A DNA stretch of 64,000 nucleotides from Candidatus Binataceae bacterium. Lineage in GTDB: Bacteria > Desulfobacterota > Binatia > Binatales > Binataceae. Under the pieces are notes generated by a model, which did not search any database, had not been told where the DNA came from, and saw only the letters and a list, made by a program, of their open reading frames with translations. The position numbers and the translations under genes were made by a program. This document shows, one piece after another, positions 10,301 through 17,901 of the stretch. The stretch's first letter is position 1; every line of letters starts with the position of its first letter. The stretch is from assembly GCA_035650475.1 (NCBI GenBank), contig DASRHP010000006.1, positions 124,001 through 188,000 on the forward strand. Reading direction: 5' to 3'.

Positions 10301-10751
10301 GGAGGTGGAGAAGACCGCGCTGGTGCGGCACGCGGCGCGGATGTTCGTCATCGGCGCGAGCCTGAGCGTGCCGTGTTTCACGATCATCCTGCGCAAAGGC
10401 TACGGGCTGGGGGCGCAGGCGATGGCGGCGGGGAGCTTCAAGGCCCCGTTCTTCACCGTGGCATGGCCGACCGGCGAGTTCGGCGGGATGGGGCTCGAGG
10501 GGGCCGTGAAACTCGGCTACCGCAACGAGCTGGCGGCGGTCGACGATGCGGCCGAGCGCAAGGCGCTGTTCGACAAGATGGTGGCCAAGATGTATGAGTC
10601 GGGCAAGGCGCTCAACGTCGCCTCGCACTTCGAGTTCGACGACGTCATCGACCCGCTCGACTCGCGCAAATGGATAATGACGGCGCTGCGCAGCGCGCCG
10701 CCGCCTGCCCCGCGCACGGGCAAGAAGCGCACCTGCATCGACACATGGTAA
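7317..10751 (+). CDS. single-chain acyl-CoA carboxylase (BC-BCCP-CT fusion)
   Basis: A 1144-residue biotin-dependent carboxylase carrying all activities on one chain. Residues 1 to about 450 are biotin carboxylase, with NRGEIAIRV, the ATP-grasp loop SGGGGRGMR and EANPRLQVEHTVTE. A linker leads to a BCCP domain with the biotinylation site EAMKM (Lys573). From about 620 on comes a carboxyltransferase with both beta-like (GITSGRCFAGNAALLG) and alpha-like (DTPGIMVGPEVEK) halves. This order and size match single-chain long-chain acyl-CoA carboxylases described in mycobacteria. It could equally act on short acyl-CoAs, and sequence alone does not fix the substrate. The ATG at 7317 gives the canonical N-terminus; GGAAAGG lies rather far upstream (14 nt). 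Confidence 0.93.
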   Translation: MNSLLVANRGEIAIRVMRAAAEMGIRTVAVFSEDDARSLHTRKADDARALRGIGAAAYLDIEQIVAVARAAGCDAIHPGYGFLSENPTFARRCAEEGMMFVGPRPEMLELFGDKVKARALAERCGIPVLPASAGATTLAEAREFLAAMGGGGSMVIKAVSGGGGRGMRVVHRLDDVEEAYKRCQSEARAAFGNPDVYVERLMPRARHVEVQIVGDGTGAAIHLWERECTIQRRHQKLVEIAPSAGLPERLRVRLLNAAVQLAESTRYNNLGTFEFLVDASAPDAEPAFAFIEANPRLQVEHTVTEEVTGIDLVRLQLELAAGATLKELRMCQAEVPAPRGYAIQLRINMESMGADGSTRPAGGTLSAFEPPSGPGVRVDTFAYAGYTTSPNFDSLLAKLIAHSPSSEFSAAIARAYRALCELRIEGVATNIGFLLNLLRHPDFAANRLYTNFIEDHIAELVAPADAHHRRLFFDGGAGARASAAGAPRLAGARIDSVDPLAVLHHGKSGAAAAPTASFALSAGGAPAPIPAIAGPPGTVAVAAPMQGTIVSIDVREGDQVHRGRQLFVMEAMKMEHVIRAHVSGIVRRIAVAERDAVFEGHPLAFIEEAEVSVAESEAAEAVDPDYIRPDLAAVHERHHIGLDAARPDAVERRRRTGQRTARENIEDLCDPGSLVEYGPLVIAAQRRRRSIEDLIKRTPADGMIAGIGRVNGELFDESRSRCAVMSYDYTVLAGTQGSQNHRKKDRLFELAEKWRLPVVVFAEGGGGRPGDTDGLAFAGLDCMAFHYFGRLSGLVPLVGITSGRCFAGNAALLGCCDVIIATAGSNIGMGGPAMIEGGGLGIFRPEEVGPMEVQVPNGVVDVPVADEAEAVRVAKKYLSYFQGPLPRWECADQRLLRGLIPENRLRVYDVRAVIETLADRGSVLELRRQFGLGMVTALIRVEGRPLGLVANNPVHLAGAIDSAAADKAARFMQLCDAFDLPILFLCDTPGIMVGPEVEKTALVRHAARMFVIGASLSVPCFTIILRKGYGLGAQAMAAGSFKAPFFTVAWPTGEFGGMGLEGAVKLGYRNELAAVDDAAERKALFDKMVAKMYESGKALNVASHFEFDDVIDPLDSRKWIMTALRSAPPPAPRTGKKRTCIDTW

Positions 10752-10894
10752 GCTGACCGCGCCCTGCACAATGGGGGCCTGGTTCGCTCCTCTACTCCGA
10801 GGGAAGGGCCAGGGAGAGGTGAGGCACCGCGTTTGCCGTGTGCGCGCGGGCGGGCTAAGTTAGGCGCGCTCAACAAACCCGTGGAGGTAGCCCA

Positions 10895-11749
10895 ATGCAA
10901 AGCTGGAAAATCGGCGACGTTCGGATCACCAGGCTCCAGGAACAGCAGCCGGTATGGCCGGGCACCATGATCACCGCCAACGCGACCGTCGACGCGATCA
11001 AGGGCGAACGCGAATGGCTCGCCCCCTTCATCGACGACAGCGGCAAGATCCTGCTCAGCATTCACGCCCTGCTGGTCGAATCCGAGGGCCGGCGCATCAT
11101 CGTCGATACTTGCGTCGGCAACGACAAGCCGCGCCCCAATTTCAAGGACTTCAACATGCTGCACACGCCGTTTCTGGCCGATCTTGAAAAGGCCGGCGTG
11201 TCGCGCGATTCGGTGGACACCGTCGTCTGCACCCATCTCCATCTCGACCACGTCGGATGGAACACGATGCTGGTCAACGGGCGCTGGCAGCCGACCTTCC
11301 CCAAGGCGCGCTACATGATGTGCGAGCGCGAGTGGGAGCACTGGTCGAAGTTCGATGGTCTGGCCGACTTCAAGCTGCCCATCGACGACTCGGTGCGCCC
11401 GGTGATCGAGGCCGGGCAGGCCGAGCTGGTCGAGCCGGGGCGCAGGTTGACCGGCGAGGTCTGGCTGGAGCCGACCCCCGGCCATACGCCGGGCCATACC
11501 AGTGTGCGGATCTCCTCGCGCGGCGAGAACGCGGTCATCACCGGCGATATGATCCACCATCCGATCCAGGTCGCTCATCCCGAGTGGGTCTGCGAGTTCG
11601 ACACCGACCCGGCGATGGCCTCCGATACGCGCAGAAAGTTCGTCGAGCGCTACTGCGACCAGCCGGTGCACGTCATCGGCACCCATTTCGCCGGACCGAC
11701 CTCCGGGCACATCGTGCGCCGCGGCGGCAAGTTCGTCTTCGAAAAGTAG
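10895..11749 (+). CDS. MBL-fold metallo-hydrolase
   Basis: A 284-residue metallo-beta-lactamase-fold hydrolase without a signal peptide. The zinc-binding motif is THLHLDHVGW (His114, His116, Asp118, His119). Further ligands lie in PGHTPGHTS and GDMIHHP, and a late GTHFAGPTSGH adds the last histidine. The fold is shared by lactonases, quorum quenchers, thioesterases and others, so the substrate is not assigned. GGAGG sits 9 nt upstream of the ATG. A strong intrinsic terminator follows, so it ends its transcription unit. Confidence 0.88.
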   Translation: MQSWKIGDVRITRLQEQQPVWPGTMITANATVDAIKGEREWLAPFIDDSGKILLSIHALLVESEGRRIIVDTCVGNDKPRPNFKDFNMLHTPFLADLEKAGVSRDSVDTVVCTHLHLDHVGWNTMLVNGRWQPTFPKARYMMCEREWEHWSKFDGLADFKLPIDDSVRPVIEAGQAELVEPGRRLTGEVWLEPTPGHTPGHTSVRISSRGENAVITGDMIHHPIQVAHPEWVCEFDTDPAMASDTRRKFVERYCDQPVHVIGTHFAGPTSGHIVRRGGKFVFEK

Positions 11750-11779
11750 CTGGCCTGTCGCACGGCGGTAGGGCAATCG

Positions 11780-11814
11780 GCGGGGCGGTGCTCTGGTTCC
11801 GCCCCGCGCTTTTT
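11780..11814 (+). terminator. intrinsic terminator after the MBL hydrolase
   Basis: GCGGGGCGG (11780-11788) pairs perfectly with CCGCCCCGC (11799-11807) across a 10-nt loop. After two bases a run of five T follows (11810-11814). This is a textbook Rho-independent terminator for the plus-strand gene ending at 11749. Confidence 0.8.
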
Positions 11815-11896
11815 CGATAACGGGGGAACCCTTTTAATCGCGCCGGCCCCTGCGGTGGCGCGGGCCTGCGCAGGGCGCGCGGGATGGCCGGGGACG

Positions 11897-12799
11897 CTAA
11901 GGATTGAATTCCGAGTAGTCGCGCAGAGTATAGCGCAGGGCAAAGCCGTGCGGATTGTCGATCGCCTCGTCGAGCGTGAAGTCGACCACGCGCTCGGCGC
12001 CTGCAATCGCCGCCGCCCGCGCCGGATGCCAGTCGATCGCGGCCAGACCGGTCAGTTGGAGCGTGCGTCCGCTTTCGAAATCGACGAACAACAACCCCGC
12101 GCGCGGGTTGGCCGCGATATTGCCCAGCGTGTTGAACATCCGGTTGCCCGCGTAGTCGGGGATCGCGAGGCGGCCGGCGTCGATTACGCGCACAAAGCCG
12201 GGATTGCCGCCGCGATGGGAGACGTCGGCGCCGGCCCTGGGATGGTCGGTCGCGATGAACATCGTGTCGGCGCGTGCGATGAGCCGTTGATGCTCGGGCG
12301 AGAGCTGCTTGCACTTGACCGCGGCTGATGATCCCCCGGTGGCGGACCAAGCCTGCCTGCCGACTAACACGCGCGCCTGTATGTAGCGCGGGCAGTTGCC
12401 GTACACCTGCTCGGGACGCACGATGATGGCGGCGCCGTCGGCGATCTGGCCCCAGCCATTGAGCCGCAGTCGTCGGCGCGCTGCAAACTCCGGGATTAGC
12501 ATCGCGACGTGGGACCGTCCGTTGAGATTGCCGAGCAGCGGATCGCCGACGGGCGGCAGCGCGGCGATTCGCATGGTGTCGCCTTCGAGCACGCGCATGA
12601 AGCCGGGTTCGCCAGTGATGACCGATACCCATGGGCGGCCGGCCTGGTCAATCGTTCCCAGGACCGCCAGTGGCTGGCGCGCGACAAACTCGCACCGCTC
12701 GGGCGCGATGGTGGCGCGGATGCCGCCGCCGATCTTGGCCGCCATCTCGCGTCCGCCGGCGCGCGTCTGTACCGCGATTTCGCCCTCGTGGAATTTCAT
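11897..12799 (-). CDS. pyridoxamine 5'-phosphate oxidase-fold flavoprotein
   Basis: A 300-residue protein with two halves resembling the split-barrel FMN-binding (PNPOx-like) fold. The N-terminal part contains LAVLGTIDQAGRPWVSVITGEPGF. The C-terminal part contains MFIATDHPRAGADVSHRGGNPGFVRV in its strand order, then NTLGNIAANPRAGLLFVDF. Such proteins bind FMN, F420 or haem and reduce or oxidise small molecules; the substrate is unknown here. The ATG at 12799 (MKFHEGE) begins the conserved part, and longer in-frame starts look non-coding. It is divergent from the HAD gene. Confidence 0.8.
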   Translation of the reverse strand: MKFHEGEIAVQTRAGGREMAAKIGGGIRATIAPERCEFVARQPLAVLGTIDQAGRPWVSVITGEPGFMRVLEGDTMRIAALPPVGDPLLGNLNGRSHVAMLIPEFAARRRLRLNGWGQIADGAAIIVRPEQVYGNCPRYIQARVLVGRQAWSATGGSSAAVKCKQLSPEHQRLIARADTMFIATDHPRAGADVSHRGGNPGFVRVIDAGRLAIPDYAGNRMFNTLGNIAANPRAGLLFVDFESGRTLQLTGLAAIDWHPARAAAIAGAERVVDFTLDEAIDNPHGFALRYTLRDYSEFNP

Positions 12800-12933
12800 C
12801 GCGCGATGCGGGCCCCTCAGCCATCGGATAGGGCCATGCAGCCTGATAGCGTAAAATCCGTACGACGGGAACCGCGCCAAATATCGCCGGCGTGGCCGCC
12901 CGCGCGCGCATCCCGAAAACACCGAGGCTCGCG

Positions 12934-13638
12934 ATGACACCGCCGATCGATTCGCCCAGTCCGGTCGTCTTCCTGCTCGACGTGGACAACACGCTGCTCG
13001 ACAACGACCGGGTGACCGAAGACCTCAAGCGCTTTCTCGTCCGCGAAGTCGGCGCCGGGCCGCAGGAGCGCTACTGGACGATCTTCGAGGCGCTGCGCCA
13101 GGAGCTGGGCTACGCGGACTACCTCGGTGCGCTCCAGCGCTATCGCGTCGAGCATCCACACGACACCCATCTGCTGGCCGTTTCCGCCTACCTGGTGGAC
13201 TACCCGTTCGCCAACCGGCTCTATCCCGGCTCGCTCGACGTGATCGATCATCTGGGAGCCTTCGGGCCGACAGTCATCCTCTCAGACGGCGACGTGGTCT
13301 TCCAGCCGCGCAAGGTCGCGCGCTCGGGGCTGTTCGAGGCGGTCGAGGGCCGGGTGCTCATTTACATCCACAAGGAGCAGGAACTGGGCGAGGTCGAGCG
13401 GCGCTATCCGGCCGCGCACTATGTGCTGGTTGACGACAAGATTCGGATCCTGACGGCGGTGAAGAAGGTATGGGGCGTGCGGGTGACCACGGTCTTTCCG
13501 CGCCAGGGCCATTACGCGCACGGGGCCGACGTCGCCGGCTATCCGCCAGCGGACCTCACGATCGCGCGCATCGGCGAGCTGGTCAATTACGAGCTGCCCG
13601 CGCTGCTCAACGCGGCGCGCGTGGGCGAGCGCACATGA
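12934..13638 (+). CDS. HAD-superfamily hydrolase
   Basis: A 234-residue haloacid dehalogenase-like hydrolase. Motif I is FLLDVDNTLLDND, with the nucleophilic Asp followed by an acid/base Asp two residues later. Motif II is VILSDGD. The conserved Lys is in the following helix, and motif IV is VLVDDK. GAGG lies 6 nt before the ATG and settles the start. The cap region between motifs I and II is helical. The physiological phosphate ester is unknown. It faces a nucleotidyltransferase gene that ends 4 nt away on the other strand. Confidence 0.85.
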   Translation: MTPPIDSPSPVVFLLDVDNTLLDNDRVTEDLKRFLVREVGAGPQERYWTIFEALRQELGYADYLGALQRYRVEHPHDTHLLAVSAYLVDYPFANRLYPGSLDVIDHLGAFGPTVILSDGDVVFQPRKVARSGLFEAVEGRVLIYIHKEQELGEVERRYPAAHYVLVDDKIRILTAVKKVWGVRVTTVFPRQGHYAHGADVAGYPPADLTIARIGELVNYELPALLNAARVGERT

Positions 13639-13642
13639 GGGC

Positions 13643-14545
13643 TCACCCGGACGCTGCGAGCTCGCGGCCGCATAGCTCCTCGAGCGAGGCGAACGCCGAG
13701 CCCATCGCGGCCGCGCTTGCCGCCAGTTCATCCGGCGCGCCACCGAGGCGGGCGAGCACGGCCTCGACCGCGTCGTGAAAGCCGGTCGGCTTGATCGCAA
13801 ATCCACGGCTTTCGGCGAACGCGCCCTTCTCGTTGACGTAGTAGCGGCGGTTGAGCGCGTAGAGCACCAGCGTCATCAGGCCGGCCGCGCAGAACAGGCA
13901 TCCCGCGGCGTACATCGTGTCGCCGCGGCCCGCCGGCCCGGCCGCGATCGAGATTTCGAAGCGGGCGTCGAACAGATGCTTTTCGATAAGCGCGCGGCGC
14001 ATCGCCGCCGGATACTGCGCGCACAGCCGCTTGAGCCGCGCAAGCTCGTCGCCGGGGTCGTGGAGCGGCCGGCAAAAGAAAATCTCGCCCACGTAGATCT
14101 GGGTCTGGAAGCCCAGCGGATGGCCGAGCTGATAAACCGCTCCGGGCTTGCCGTCGCCACAGAGCCCGATTACCTCGCGCACGCGGGCAAGGTTGCGATA
14201 GAGGAAATCCACCTGGCGGCCGTCGATCACGAGCCAGCCGCCGCCGTTCACCCCCTCGCCCCAGTCGCCGAAGCTGGTGACGAGCCGCTGGGCGTGGCGA
14301 TCGTCAAGCTCTGATGCCGCCGTGTCGAGCTCCTCGGGCGAGAAGGCGGCGTCGGGCTCGTAGTAGAGCGCGATATCGACGTCCGAATCGGGCCGCGCAA
14401 TCCCGCGCACCCACGAGCCGCCAAGTGCGATCGCTTCGATGCCCTGGACCCGGATGAGCCGCGCGGCAACGCGCTCGCACAGCGCGCGCAGCCACTGCGG
14501 CAGGTCCGGTCTAGGCGCCCATCGCTTTTCGGGGTTCTGCTCCAC
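13643..14545 (-). CDS. NTP_transf_2-type nucleotidyltransferase
   Basis: About 300 residues. The minimal nucleotidyltransferase signature is ALGGSWVRGIARPDSDVDI, with the GS loop and a DxD metal pair near the N-terminus. A second acidic site follows in GRQVDFLYR. The rest is helical, as in aminoglycoside-type or DUF4037-like nucleotidyltransferases. The start is uncertain. No ATG occurs before the conserved core except far upstream inside the CaiB gene. The GTG at 14545 is proposed and would overlap the end of that gene by 35 nt, implying translational coupling. Confidence 0.72.
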   Translation of the reverse strand: MEQNPEKRWAPRPDLPQWLRALCERVAARLIRVQGIEAIALGGSWVRGIARPDSDVDIALYYEPDAAFSPEELDTAASELDDRHAQRLVTSFGDWGEGVNGGGWLVIDGRQVDFLYRNLARVREVIGLCGDGKPGAVYQLGHPLGFQTQIYVGEIFFCRPLHDPGDELARLKRLCAQYPAAMRRALIEKHLFDARFEISIAAGPAGRGDTMYAAGCLFCAAGLMTLVLYALNRRYYVNEKGAFAESRGFAIKPTGFHDAVEAVLARLGGAPDELAASAAAMGSAFASLEELCGRELAASG

Positions 14546-15689
14546 GCACGCCGATCGCGCCGGCAGCGCGCATCCGCTCGACCTCCACGGTGCTGAAGCC
14601 CCAATCCCGCAGTGCCTCCTCCGTATGCTCGCCGGGGCGCGCGGGCGGGCGCTGAATCGCGCTCGGCGTGCGCAGGAAACGCGGCGCCGGCGCCGGCTGC
14701 ACCACGCCCTCGTACTCGACAAAGGTCGAGCGATGGCGGTTGTGCGGATGCTTGGGCGCCTCTTCGAGGCTCAGCACGGGGGCGAAGCAAACCTCGCTGC
14801 CCTCCATGATGCGGCACCACTCGTCACGCGTCTTGGTCTTGAAGATCGCGCGCAGGCGCTGCTGCATCGCCTCCCATGCGGCACGGTCATTCTGGCGCGG
14901 GAGCTTCTCGCCCTCCAGCCCGGTCAGGCGCAGCAGCTCGGCGTAGAACTTGCTCTCGATCGAGCCGATCCCGACGTACTTGCCGTCGCTGGTCTCGTAC
15001 ACGTTGTAGTAGTGAGAGCCGGTATCAAGGATGTTCTCGCCGCGCTTGTCGCTCCAGATCCCCGCGCCGAACAGGCCGTAGATCGCCGTCATCAGCGAGG
15101 CCGCGCCGTCGATCATTGCGACGTCGACCACCTGGCCCTTGCCCGACTTGCTCGCCTCGAACATCGCGGCGACTACTCCCAGCGCGAGGTAAACCCCGCC
15201 GCCGCCAAAGTCGCCGACCAGGTTGAGCGGCGGAACCGGCGCTTCGCCCTTGCGCCCAATCGCATGAAGCGCGCCGGTGAGCGCGATGTAGTTGATGTCG
15301 TGGCCGGCGGCGAGGGCGAGCGGCCCCTCTTGGCCCCATCCGGTCATCCGCCCGTACACCAGGCGCGGATTGCGCGCCAGGCACACGTCGGGCCCGAGTC
15401 CCAGGCGTTCCATTACCTTCGGGCGGAAGCCCTCGATCAGCGCGTCGGCCTTCTCGATCAGCTTGAGGGCAAGCTCGGTGCCCTCACGCCGCTTGAGATC
15501 GACCGCGACCGAGCGGCGGCTGCGGCCAAGCAGGTTGTACTTGGATTCGGTCTGGATGCCGAGGCTGGCGTCCTCGGCACGGTCGATGCGCAGGACCTCG
15601 GCGCCCATGTCCGCGAGCAGCATCGCGCACATCGGTGCCGGTCCGATGCCGGCGAACTCGACGATTCTACAGCCTGACAGCACTCCCAT
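14511..15689 (-). CDS. CaiB/BaiF-family protein, alpha-methylacyl-CoA racemase type
   Basis: A 392-residue member of the class III CoA-transferase family. The three residues used by alpha-methylacyl-CoA racemases are all in place: His130 in AAGHDINYIAL, Asp160 in NLVGDFGGGG and Glu245 in GSIESKFY. Racemase activity on 2-methyl-branched acyl-CoAs is therefore more likely than CoA transfer. The N-terminal GIGPAPMCAMLLADMGAEV is typical. GGAGG is 8 nt upstream of the ATG at 15689; the frame extends 11 codons further without a better site. It would serve branched-chain or sterol side-chain acyl-CoA breakdown together with the dehydrogenases nearby. Confidence 0.9.
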   Translation of the reverse strand: MGVLSGCRIVEFAGIGPAPMCAMLLADMGAEVLRIDRAEDASLGIQTESKYNLLGRSRRSVAVDLKRREGTELALKLIEKADALIEGFRPKVMERLGLGPDVCLARNPRLVYGRMTGWGQEGPLALAAGHDINYIALTGALHAIGRKGEAPVPPLNLVGDFGGGGVYLALGVVAAMFEASKSGKGQVVDVAMIDGAASLMTAIYGLFGAGIWSDKRGENILDTGSHYYNVYETSDGKYVGIGSIESKFYAELLRLTGLEGEKLPRQNDRAAWEAMQQRLRAIFKTKTRDEWCRIMEGSEVCFAPVLSLEEAPKHPHNRHRSTFVEYEGVVQPAPAPRFLRTPSAIQRPPARPGEHTEEALRDWGFSTVEVERMRAAGAIGVRGAEPRKAMGA

Positions 15690-15734
15690 CGTGGTGGCCT
15701 CCTGCCTAGTCATTAGCACCAAGATGGAGCAATG

Positions 15735-15772
15735 AAAAAGCGGCGCGGCAGCCCCTCTGGCCGCCGCGCCGC
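15735..15772 (-). terminator. intrinsic terminator of the secreted-protein gene
   Basis: On the minus strand GCGGCGCGGC and GCCGCGCCGC form a perfect 10-bp stem with a 13-nt loop, followed immediately by five T (15739-15735). It lies 27 nt after the stop of the gene ending at 15800 and before the CaiB gene, separating the two minus-strand units. Confidence 0.82.
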
Positions 15773-15799
15773 CGTCTTCATCCCGAAAATCCGGTTTGC

Positions 15800-16417
15800 T
15801 CAGTCCTGCGGCTTAACCAGCAATCCGAGCGCGCGCACGACAATTTTGTCGGCGGTGTTCCCGGTCTGGATGCGCAGGCTCAGCAGCACCGAGCCGTTTT
15901 TCGACTGGATCGGGGGTGAAGCGAGGGCGCTATCGACGCAGGTCGGCCCGCTGGCATCCTGCTGCGTCGGGTCGTCGAGCAGCACCAGCGCAGTGCTCGG
16001 CGGATCCTGGACCTGGGCAAGCCGGATCTGATCGATGAAGCTGCCGTTCGGACCCGGATCCGACAGCTCGTAGCACAGATGGACGCCGAAGATGGTGGTC
16101 TTCTGCTGCAGCTCAAGCGCCATCTGGACCACTTTGTTGCCGTTGAACGAATCGGTGTCGCCAAGCGTGCTCGAAGTGATGACGAGCCCCGTAAGTCCGC
16201 TGCCTACGCCCGAGCTGGTCGAGAGCGCGGAGGTGGAAGTCACCGACGGATCTCCCGGCAACAGGTCGAAATGGTTGACCCACTGTACGTTCAGTCGCCG
16301 GTGATGCTCGCCGTCGGCGCGAGCGGCGCGCGGTGCGGCCAGCGCAAGCAGCGCGTAAGCTACCAGGGAACCGGCAAACAGACGTACCCCCGCATGGCGC
16401 GACCATGCTCCGTTCAT
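15800..16417 (-). CDS. secreted hypothetical protein
   Basis: A 205-residue protein I do not recognise. It begins with a signal peptide: a basic start, a hydrophobic stretch around FAGSLVAYALLALAAP, and a cleavage site near ARADG. The mature part is Ser/Thr/Gly-rich and beta-strand-like, with a Cys pair (HLCYEL and PTCVDS) that may form one disulfide. GGGAGG is 7 nt before the ATG at 16417, which decides against the longer in-frame start. It is flanked by its own terminator, so it is monocistronic. Confidence 0.72.
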   Translation of the reverse strand: MNGAWSRHAGVRLFAGSLVAYALLALAAPRAARADGEHHRRLNVQWVNHFDLLPGDPSVTSTSALSTSSGVGSGLTGLVITSSTLGDTDSFNGNKVVQMALELQQKTTIFGVHLCYELSDPGPNGSFIDQIRLAQVQDPPSTALVLLDDPTQQDASGPTCVDSALASPPIQSKNGSVLLSLRIQTGNTADKIVVRALGLLVKPQD

Positions 16418-16696
16418 TCTCTGTCCTCCCAAGTTAGGCACCTGCGGTGCGTGATTGCGCCGGCTCGAGCGAGCGACGCCGGCGTGGAAAGCGCAGCGAG
16501 CATGCGCTATGCCATGCCGCGCGCGTGGCAGGGATTAGATTGGGTCAGAAAAGGACGGCGCGGATGAGACGCGCGGGGGCATGCGTTGCAAGAGCGCAGC
16601 AAGCGCGGCGGATCCGCCTCGCCACCGTGGGCCTCGACACGCTTCGCACCGCACGCTAACCGAACCGAGCCCGCGGCGCGCGGGAATCGATGTGCG

Positions 16697-17077
16697 TTAC
16701 TCGCCAAACAGCGGCGATTTGGCCTTGGCGTAGGTCAGTTTCTGCACCAGCTTGTCGCCGCGGAAGTGCAGCAGGTCGAGTCCGCGCCAAAAGGTTGGCT
16801 CGCCCTTCATCAGCAGCGTGCAGCGCCAGCTCGCCATCACCTTGCCCGTCTCGGCATCGGCGAACAGGTCCTCGTCGAGGAACTTCATCGCGCCCCAGCG
16901 CCCGGCGAACTGTGGCTCGAAGGCGGCGCGGATCGCGGCCCTGCCGACGTTGCGCTTGCCGTTGAACTCGTCATAGACGGCGTCGTCGGCGAAGAACGCC
17001 ATCACGGCGTCGAGGTCGTTGCGGTTGAAGGCATCGAGGAAGCGGCGGCTGAGCGTGACAAGCTGGTTGCGATCCAT
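16697..17077 (-). CDS. NTF2-like/SnoaL-like protein
   Basis: A 126-residue small alpha+beta cone-fold protein. The N-terminal helix VTLSRRFLDAFNRNDLDAVM and the following strand FADDAVYDEFNGK are typical of SnoaL-like polyketide cyclases, ketosteroid-isomerase-like proteins and limonene-epoxide-hydrolase-like proteins. GGAGG is 5 nt upstream. It lies 76 nt downstream of the glutathione S-transferase gene on the same strand. The 279 nt between this gene and the preceding secreted-protein gene hold nothing I can name. Confidence 0.8.
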   Translation of the reverse strand: MDRNQLVTLSRRFLDAFNRNDLDAVMAFFADDAVYDEFNGKRNVGRAAIRAAFEPQFAGRWGAMKFLDEDLFADAETGKVMASWRCTLLMKGEPTFWRGLDLLHFRGDKLVQKLTYAKAKSPLFGE

Positions 17078-17153
17078 AGGCCTCCTCCGAATCGTGAGCT
17101 GTGCACTGACGGACGGCGGGACGTCGGGCGCCCCGCCGCCCGATGGTCGTGAT

Positions 17154-17759
17154 CTACGGCAGGCTGCGGGCCTTCTTGAAGGCGTCGCGCCCGAGGCACT
17201 TTTGCATCCAGGCCCCGACTGCGGGCACGCCGCTCATGTCGATCTTCGCCAGCATCGCGAAGCTCATGATCGCCGAGAGGTTGAGGTCGGCGATCGTGAA
17301 GTCCTTGCCTAACAGGTAGTCGCGCCCCTTGAGCGCGCCGTCGAGCACCGCCAGCGGTGCCTTCATCGCCTCGGCCGCCTGCTGGGCGGCCTGCTCGTTG
17401 CGCTGTTCGGGCGGCAGCAGCATACGGTTGCGCAGGATCGTGACCAGATGCGGCTCGGCCTCGGTCATTCCCCAGAAGCTCCACTGGAAGGCATGGCCGC
17501 GGTCCTCGGCCGAGGCCGGCCACAGCGGCGGCTTGCCGTACTTGGAGGCAAGATAGAGGTTGATCGCCATCGACTCCCAGAAGACTTGCCCATCCTCCTC
17601 GAGCACCGGGATGTGGCCGTTGGGGTTGAGCCTGAGGTTGTCGGGCGACTTGGCCTTAGCGACCTCGGTCGGGACGTGTTCGTACTTGAGCCCCAACTCC
17701 TCGAGCGCCCACAGGCAGCGGGCAGAACGCGATTTCGACGTGCCATAAAGCTTGAGCAT
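17154..17759 (-). CDS. glutathione S-transferase family protein
   Basis: A 201-residue GST with an N-terminal thioredoxin-like domain (MLKLYGTSKSRSARCLWALEE) and the glutathione-contacting segment LNPNGHIPVLEEDG plus ESMAINLYLASKYG. A C-terminal helical domain with DFTIADLNLSAIM, the conserved folding motif, follows. Ser9 and Ser11 near the N-terminus are candidate catalytic residues. GGAGG is 5 nt upstream of the ATG. A role in detoxification or ring/epoxide opening fits the surrounding catabolic genes, but that is inference. Confidence 0.9.
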   Translation of the reverse strand: MLKLYGTSKSRSARCLWALEELGLKYEHVPTEVAKAKSPDNLRLNPNGHIPVLEEDGQVFWESMAINLYLASKYGKPPLWPASAEDRGHAFQWSFWGMTEAEPHLVTILRNRMLLPPEQRNEQAAQQAAEAMKAPLAVLDGALKGRDYLLGKDFTIADLNLSAIMSFAMLAKIDMSGVPAVGAWMQKCLGRDAFKKARSLP

Positions 17760-17901
17760 CGTGGCCTCCGATTCGGCGCAAAGTTCGATCCTATTTAGCG
17801 CGCCGGCTTGCACGCGCACAAACCCCGCGCCGTCGCCTGCGCCCGCCCATTTGGCACGTCGACGCGTCCATGCAAGGATTCCCCCGAGGCCCCGAACCCA
17901 G

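Noticed and set aside
10785..10826. GAGGGAAGGGCCAGGGAGAGG-type dispersed repeat
   Set aside because: It resembles purine-rich repeats seen in some environmental genomes, but I found no second copy in this window.
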